Assembly: GCA_963840835.1 (NCBI GenBank)
Contig: CAWJAM010000016.1
Location: 1 to 64,000 of the forward strand
Reading direction: 5' to 3'
DNA length: 64,000 bases
DNA from: Rubrobacter_D sp963840835
GTDB lineage: Bacteria; Actinomycetota; Rubrobacteria; Rubrobacterales; Rubrobacteraceae
The notes under the pieces: model-generated
Seen by the model: the letters and a program-made list of their open reading frames with translations, nothing else
Told to the model about the DNA's origin: nothing
Database searches by the model: none
Program-made: the position numbers and the translations under genes
Shown: positions 59,710 through 64,000 of the stretch, one piece after another
How the letters are laid out: each line of letters begins with the position of its first letter
Numbering within the stretch: the stretch's first letter is position 1

Positions 59710-60499
59710 GTGACTAGCGAACTAGAGACCGCGCTCTCGGCAGTCATGAAGGCGGGCGAGGTGCTGCGCGCTGGCTTCGGTGCCGAACACGACGATCACG
59801 TACAAGGGAGAGGTGGATTTCGTCACGGAGGTCGATAAGGAGGCGGAGCGGGTGATTAGGGAGGAGCTGTTGGGGACCTTCCCTACCTACGGGATGCTGG
59901 CAGAGGAGGGAGGAGAGCTCGCGGGAGAAGGGGACGCCCGCTGGATCGTAGACCCCCTTGACGGAACTACCAACTACGCGCACGGGCTGCCCATCTTCTG
60001 CGTCTCCGTAGCGCTCGAGAGGGCGGCCGGGGAGGTGGTCCTTGGGGTGGTACACGACCCGATGCGGGAAGAGACCTTCGTCGCCGAGCGGGACCGAGGC
60101 GCCATACTGAACGGGCGACCCATAAGCGTGTCGGATGCCGACGAGCCGATAGGTGCACTAATCGCGACCGACTTCCCCTACGATCGCGAGAGGATACCCG
60201 AGACCCTAGAGCTCTTCGGACGCTTTTCGGCTCTAAGCAGGGGCATGAGAAGGTTGGGCGCGGCGGCGCTTGACCTTTGCTACGTGGCCGCGGGAAGGTT
60301 GGACGGATACTATATGCGGGGTGTTAGGCCGTGGGATCTCGCGGGAGGTAGCCAAATCGTGCGGGAGGCCGGGGGCAAGCTCACAGATTACCGAGGCGAC
60401 GAGCTAGCCCTAGATGGAGGGGAGATAGTGGCGAGCAACGGGCGTCTACACTCGGCCATGACGAGGTTGACGGGCGAGGATGGCCTACGAACCTCGTAG
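59710..60499 (+). pseudogene. Inositol monophosphatase-family enzyme with one frameshift
   Basis: GTG 59710 behind AGGAGGAG starts TSELETALSAVMKAGEVLRA and GFGAEHD. A shift at about 59785 leads to NTTITYKGEVDFVTEVDKEA, FPTYGMLAEEGGELAG (the metal Glu region), the metal motif WIVDPLDGTTNYAHGLPIFC, LDGYYMRGVRPWDLAGGSQI (WDxAGG) and DGGEIVASNGRLHSAM. All Mg2+-binding motifs are present. Apart from that shift near the N-terminus the protein is complete (260 aa). It dephosphorylates inositol phosphate or related sugar phosphates. Start ATG 59783 would give a shortened but nearly whole enzyme. Confidence 0.82.
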
Positions 60500-60941
60500 A
60501 CCATACCGATTCATTCCGCCGCATCCGCCGTTCTGGATCGGGAGCGAGCGAGTGACGCTCAGGCTGGTAGCCCAGTGGGGCGACGCCTGCAACGTCATGG
60601 GCGACATCAAGACGATCCGGCACAAGCTCGATGTGCTCAAGCGCCACTGCGAGGATGTCGGGCGAGACTACGAAGAGATCATCAAATCCACTGGCGCGGA
60701 GATCCACCTCATCGAGAATGAAGCGAACGCCGAGCAGGAGACGGCGCAAGCCCGCGATGATACGCCATATGACGAATATGTCAGGCGGACCATAGTGGGG
60801 ACGCCAGAGATGGTAAGGGAGCGGCTCCAGCCGATGATCGATGCGGGGATCGACTACTTCATCGTCTCGATTCCGCGCGAGGCCTATGATCAGGAGCCGG
60901 TCCGGCGCTTTGCCCGCGAGGTCATTCCCATGTTCGATTAG
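60480..60941 (+). pseudogene. C-terminal part of a luciferase-like oxidoreductase
   Basis: From codon 14 on: IPPHPPFWIGSERVTLRLVA, QWGDACNVMGDIKTIRHKLD, VLKRHCEDVGRDYEEIIKST and VGTPEMVRERLQPMIDAGID, YFIVSIPREAYDQEPVRRFA. This is the last half of an F420-type LLM enzyme with the flavin-phosphate loop IGGxGxxxTLRL degraded to IGSERVTLRL. The first half is missing, and the frame overlaps the last 20 bases of the phosphatase gene. It is a fusion remnant, not a gene start. Confidence 0.72.
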
Positions 60942-61070
60942 GATTCATTGGATTAACGGGATCGGCTTCTATCCGGATCGGGAGTCCATCGTCCCTTCCC
61001 CCATAATCAGGGGAGGGCTCTGGAGTTGACAGCCCTACCTCGTAGCATACCTCATACACCTCTTTGCAGA

Positions 61071-62535
61071 CTATGGTCCATTCTCGGCTGCCTCGCACGA
61101 CTTGCCGGCACAAGCTTTCAGTGTCATCAGTCGGGCGTGTAGAGCTTGTAGGAGAGCGGGGTCGGCGGTCTTGTGGATGCTTTCGAGCTGGTAGGGATCT
61201 TCTTGGCGGTTGTAGAGTTCCCGCTCACCAGTCCCATACTCCACGTAGGTGTATCGATTCGTTATGAGGGTGTGGTAGGCAGGAATGGGAATGCGGCGGC
61301 CTTCCTGGTAGCCGCCTGCCAGCGGACGCTCGTTCAGAAGCGCCGTGCGCCAGCCCTCGCTAGATGCTTTGCCTTCCATGAGCGGTAGGAGGCTCCTTCC
61401 GTCTACCTCCTTAGGCACATGTGCGCCGGCAATGTCGGCAAAGGTTGGAGCGAAGTCGTTGTTGAGGACAAGTTGAGAGCGGACCTCTCCGGCGGGTACA
61501 CCGGGGCCACGCACAGCCAAGGGTACACCTGCAGCCTCCTCATAGGCTGTATGCTTGGCTCCCTCTGTCTTCCCACCAGCGATGCTCGCCCATATGCGTA
61601 CCATTGTCAGTGGTGAACACGACGTAGGTGTTCCCAAGCACGCCTCGCTGCTGCAGTAGGTCGAGTATCGCACCGACCATCTCGTCTACAGCCCTCAAGG
61701 AGCGCAGCTGATTGCGATGCAATTTGCTTAGCATGAGCCTATCCTCGTCAGAGAGGCGAGGCAACTCGCGGATCCACTGCGGCTTATCCGATACGTCCGC
61801 CTCGTCGAAACTCGGCGGGGGGTTCAGGACCTCATCCTCGTAGAGATCAGCGTGCCGAGCGGCATATTCAGGGGGCAGGTGCGGCGCGTTGGTGCACACA
61901 AACAGCGCGAAGGGAGGGTCCCCCGCCCGGTCAGTTGCCTGCTTGAGAAAGGCAAGGGCCTTATCTTTGTAGACATCCGTCATGAACTGGCCGGAGTAAT
62001 CCCTAACGTAGCCGTTCTCATTTATACCGGATCCCGCGGTGTCGCGGCCAGCCCAATAGGTCCAGCCTGGAGGCACGTAGGAGGCGTCGTAGCCGTTCAT
62101 GTACTTGCCGATCAGGCCCGTCCTGTAGCCGCTCTTCTCAAGCCAGGTCGCCACAGTGTGTTCCTCGAGGCCCTCCTCACGGAAGACTTTAAGACCGCCA
62201 TGAGATTCTCTGTCGTGATACAGGTACGGCGGCTGCCCGTTCATCCAGACACCGGTATTGTGCGGGTACATGCCGGTGAGGATGGAGGCTCTAGAGGGGG
62301 CGCATATCGACTCGCTAACGTAGGCGTTCGGGAAGCGCAACCCTCTGGCCACGATACGCTTGTGGACCTCCGGCATGCGGTGGCGCAATTGCTCTGGCAT
62401 ATCGTCGGTCATCACGAAGACTATGTTGGGCTTCCTGGTGACCGGCGTGGGTGCAGCACATCCTAAGGGAAGCAGGGCCGCTAAGAACATCAGAGCGGAC
62501 ACCTTCAATATGCGCCACACTTTAACCTTCATCAT
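61071..62535 (-). pseudogene. Sulfatase lipoprotein with one frameshift
   Basis: MMKVKVWRILKVSALMFLAA then LLPLGCAAP is a lipoprotein signal with the lipobox Cys. Type I sulfatase follows: KPNIVFVMTDDMPEQLRHRM (metal DD), SESICAPSRASILTGMYPHN (CxPSR, the Cys converted to formylglycine), GYRTGLIGKYMNGY, FVCTNAPHLPP (His) and VVFTTDNGTHMGEHRWWEDR (DNG, His). Near 61545 the frame changes; then AYEEAAGVPLAVRGPGVPAG and APTFADIAGAHVPKEVDGRS complete the protein (about 485 aa). It would remove sulfate from glycans outside the membrane. No formylglycine-generating enzyme is in the window. Confidence 0.85.
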
Positions 62536-62550
62536 ATCCCCTGGGATCAA

Positions 62551-62696
62551 CTAGGAAGTATACTTACCACCGAGGTACTACTAAGAGAGTAGCAGGCAGC
62601 GGAGCTCCATGCACCCTCCGTATCGCTGGGTTTCCCCCGATAGGTCGGACACTCTAGAGTGGGGACGATGGAGTTCTCGGAAAGGGAGTACACAAC
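62551..62696. other. Intergenic region, no gene seen
   Basis: About 145 bases between the sulfatase start and the orfA fragment, with a GGAAAGGGAG ribosome-type site at its right end. Confidence 0.3.
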
Positions 62697-62975
62697 ATGC
62701 CGGGACCAACACGGCACTATCCACTGGAGTTAAAGCGGGAGGTCATCCGGCTGATCCGCTCCTCAGACGAGAGGTATGAGGTAGCGAAGGTAGCCGGTGA
62801 TCTGGACGTTTCCGCTGAGACGTTGCGCAAGTGGGTCAATCAGGCACAGAGCACAGCGATCAATACTTATTCTGACTCACTACATGTAGTAGCTCAGTCG
62901 AAGCGTAGAGTCGTGCCTAAGATGCCCGTCGCTCTCAGAGGCGATATCTATTCAGATACTGCAAGCGAACTCTGA
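62697..62975 (+). pseudogene. IS3-type orfA fragment
   Basis: The first 50 residues are orfA of an IS3/IS911-like element: RHYPLELKREVIRLIRSSDE, RYEVAKVAGDLDVSAETLRK, WVNQAQ, a HTH_Tnp_1 domain. After QAQ the sequence is unrelated and ends within a CTATTCACC repeat copy. orfB and the left terminal repeat are absent. Confidence 0.7.
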
Positions 62976-63009
62976 GAATCCCTTCCTTCGACGCACTTGG
63001 GTGAATAGC
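62947..63009 (-). repeat. CTATTCACC interspersed repeat, copy 8 (minus strand)
   Basis: Read on the minus strand: CTATTCACCCAAGTGCGTCGAAGG, AAGGGATTCTCAGAGTTCGC and TTGCAGTATCTGAATAG. It is complete and is the only clear copy in reverse orientation. Its ends CTATTCA...TGAATAG are complementary to each other, so the unit itself is bounded by a 7-base inverted repeat. Confidence 0.65.
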
Positions 63010-63077
63010 GTAGGATGATCGCATAGAGTGTCCTTGGGGAAAGGACCATGCACGAACCTTGGAGGTGATCCCTACCG

Positions 63078-63512
63078 ATGTCCGCCGCAAACGACGTAGA
63101 CGAACTCATCGAGCGATACCAGCTGGGGCTCGGCGACTTCATGAAAGGGGACCCCGAGCCTGTCAAGGAGCTGTTCTCCCATAGGGAAGACGTGACCCTG
63201 GCCAACCCCCTCGGTCCCCCGGCGCACGGATGGGATGAGGTCGCTGCCACCATCGAGCATGCCGCCTCTCAGTTCAGGGATGGCCGGCTAGTCGGCGTCG
63301 AGATCGTGGAGAAACGCGTAACCCCCGAGTTCGCCTACACCCTGTGGTTGGAGCATGCGGAGGGCAAGGTAGGCGGAAGGGAGGACGTCGCCCCGGCCAC
63401 CCTTAGGGTCACGATGATCTATCGGCGCGAGGAGGGAGGGTGGAAGGTGGTGCATCGCCACGCCGACCCCATAACCACCCCACAGCCGGCCGAGTCGGTG
63501 ATACGAGGGTAG
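63078..63512 (+). CDS. SnoaL/DUF4440-like NTF2-fold protein
   Basis: 144 aa: DELIERYQLGLGDFMKGDPE, PVKELFSHREDVTLANPLGP, PAHGWDEVAATIEHAASQFR, YTLWLEHAEGKVGGREDVAP and RVTMIYRREEGGWKVVHRHA, DPIT. This is the complete SnoaL_3-type pattern, ending with the typical WKVVHRHADP strand. GGAGGTGATCC is the ribosome site. Possible roles are isomerase-like or ligand binding; none shown. Followed by another protein of the same fold. Confidence 0.86.
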   Translation: MSAANDVDELIERYQLGLGDFMKGDPEPVKELFSHREDVTLANPLGPPAHGWDEVAATIEHAASQFRDGRLVGVEIVEKRVTPEFAYTLWLEHAEGKVGGREDVAPATLRVTMIYRREEGGWKVVHRHADPITTPQPAESVIRG

Positions 63513-63601
63513 CTCGCCCTTGGGGTACCTCTCGGGACTCCATCGAGAGACTCCCCGAAGAGCACATACGAGACCCCATACCCACAAAAGGAGCAGCCAA
63601 G

Positions 63602-64000
63602 ATGGCCGAGCGACAGCGGGTACCCGACCTCGATCAGATGGACGAACGAGCGGCCCACGAGTTCCTCACCGAGCTGTACTCCCTCCTCAGCGCCGAAGCG
63701 GAAGACCGCATACGCCACGATGAGTACACGATGGAGTGGCCCCAGTCCGGAGAGCGACTCAGGGGCCGCGACACGATGAGAGCCTTCCAAGAGTCCAACG
63801 CCGGATTGCGCCCCCCAAGGTGGCCGCGGCGCGTGCTGGTGAGGGAAGGGCTGTGGGTGGTGGAGGGGAGCGTGGACTACGGCGGCGGGCGAGATTTGGA
63901 CTTCGAGCTCATCCTCGAGCTGCGCGACGGGAAGGTCTTCAAGGAAACGCGCTACTACGCCGAACCGTTCGAGGCGTCGGAGGAGCGGGCGGAGTGGTTC
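63602..64000 (+). CDS. SnoaL-like protein, runs off the right edge
   Basis: The frame from ATG 63602 is open to the end of the window (133 codons). It reads DLDQMDERAAHEFLTELYSL, RIRHDEYTMEWPQSGERLRG, RDTMRAFQESNAGLRPPRWP, WVVEGSVDYGGGRDLDFELI and LELRDGKVFKETRYYAEPFE. This is an ordinary nuclear-transport-factor-2/SnoaL domain: substrate cavity strands and the final KVFKETRYYAEPF. AAAAGGAGCAGCCAAG lies upstream. Probably in one operon with the preceding paralogous-fold gene (89 bases apart). Confidence 0.82.
   Translation, partial: MAERQRVPDLDQMDERAAHEFLTELYSLLSAEAEDRIRHDEYTMEWPQSGERLRGRDTMRAFQESNAGLRPPRWPRRVLVREGLWVVEGSVDYGGGRDLDFELILELRDGKVFKETRYYAEPFEASEERAEWF

Overview
The window reads as chromosomal DNA of a high-GC actinobacterium. 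Gene content points towards the Rubrobacterales: several F420-type luciferase-like oxidoreductases, a TPR-LuxR regulator, a ClpC-like chaperone with an N-terminal zinc finger, and CSLREA and Big_5 secreted proteins. That placement is inferred from protein style, not from a marker gene. I see no rRNA, no intact tRNA and no CRISPR array.

The main structural feature is a series of 3' fragments of one tRNA gene. They keep the anticodon loop (CTCGTAA or CTCGCAA) through the T-arm and acceptor 3' strand, and all lie on the + strand. They sit near 2.9, 11.4, 29.7, 31.4, 37.5, 41.9 and 54.1 kb, with a copy lacking the T-arm at 50.8 kb and a degenerate one at 56.57 kb. Several copies are preceded by the same roughly 150-base leader, which carries paired TGACACCA-type boxes 11 bases apart. 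I read these as old integration junctions of integrase-type elements at one tRNA gene. They cut the window into modules that have lost any integrase. A second interspersed repeat (core CTATTCACC-GGAGTGCGTGGAAGG), a small MITE-like element, and IS630, IS256, IS5, IS4-like and IS3 sequences add further mosaicism.

Layout. 0-2.9 kb: Na+/H+ antiporter and nitroreductase. 2.9-11.4 kb: LuxR-TPR regulator, tautomerase and a run of secreted or surface proteins, several of them broken. 11.4-29.7 kb: relics of phosphofructokinase, a glycosidase and a sensor kinase; a stress block of membrane zinc peptidase, HdeD-like protein, Hsp20, ClpC-like ATPase and PsiE-like protein; an alcohol dehydrogenase; IS630; CsbD; an NhaC-type antiporter; IS256. 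29.7-31.4 kb: carboxymuconolactone-decarboxylase-like protein and IS5. 31.4-37.5 kb: a four-carbon sugar-acid (threonate/erythronate type) operon and a SnoaL-histidine kinase fusion beside a relic of a response-regulator/oxidoreductase fusion. 37.5-41.9 kb: TetR plus a split PEP-synthase-like phosphotransferase and an MFS relic. 41.9-50.8 kb: a LysR-controlled beta-ketoadipate operon (pcaIJ-F-HG) with pcaF reduced to a scar, then sugar isomerase, SDR and SnoaL genes. 50.8-56.6 kb: two luciferase-like oxidoreductases, a HESSH membrane protein and an MFS pump. 56.6-64 kb: antibiotic-monooxygenase-like membrane protein, a broken transposase, inositol monophosphatase, a sulfatase lipoprotein and two SnoaL-like proteins.

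Many genes are interrupted by single frameshifts or internal deletions. Either the region is decaying in the way expected of an accretion zone, or the assembly keeps indel errors. Frameshifts without a homopolymer and clean internal deletions (pcaF, the class II aldolase, msrA) favour real decay for at least part of them. Functions are assigned from motifs read by eye. No database search was run.
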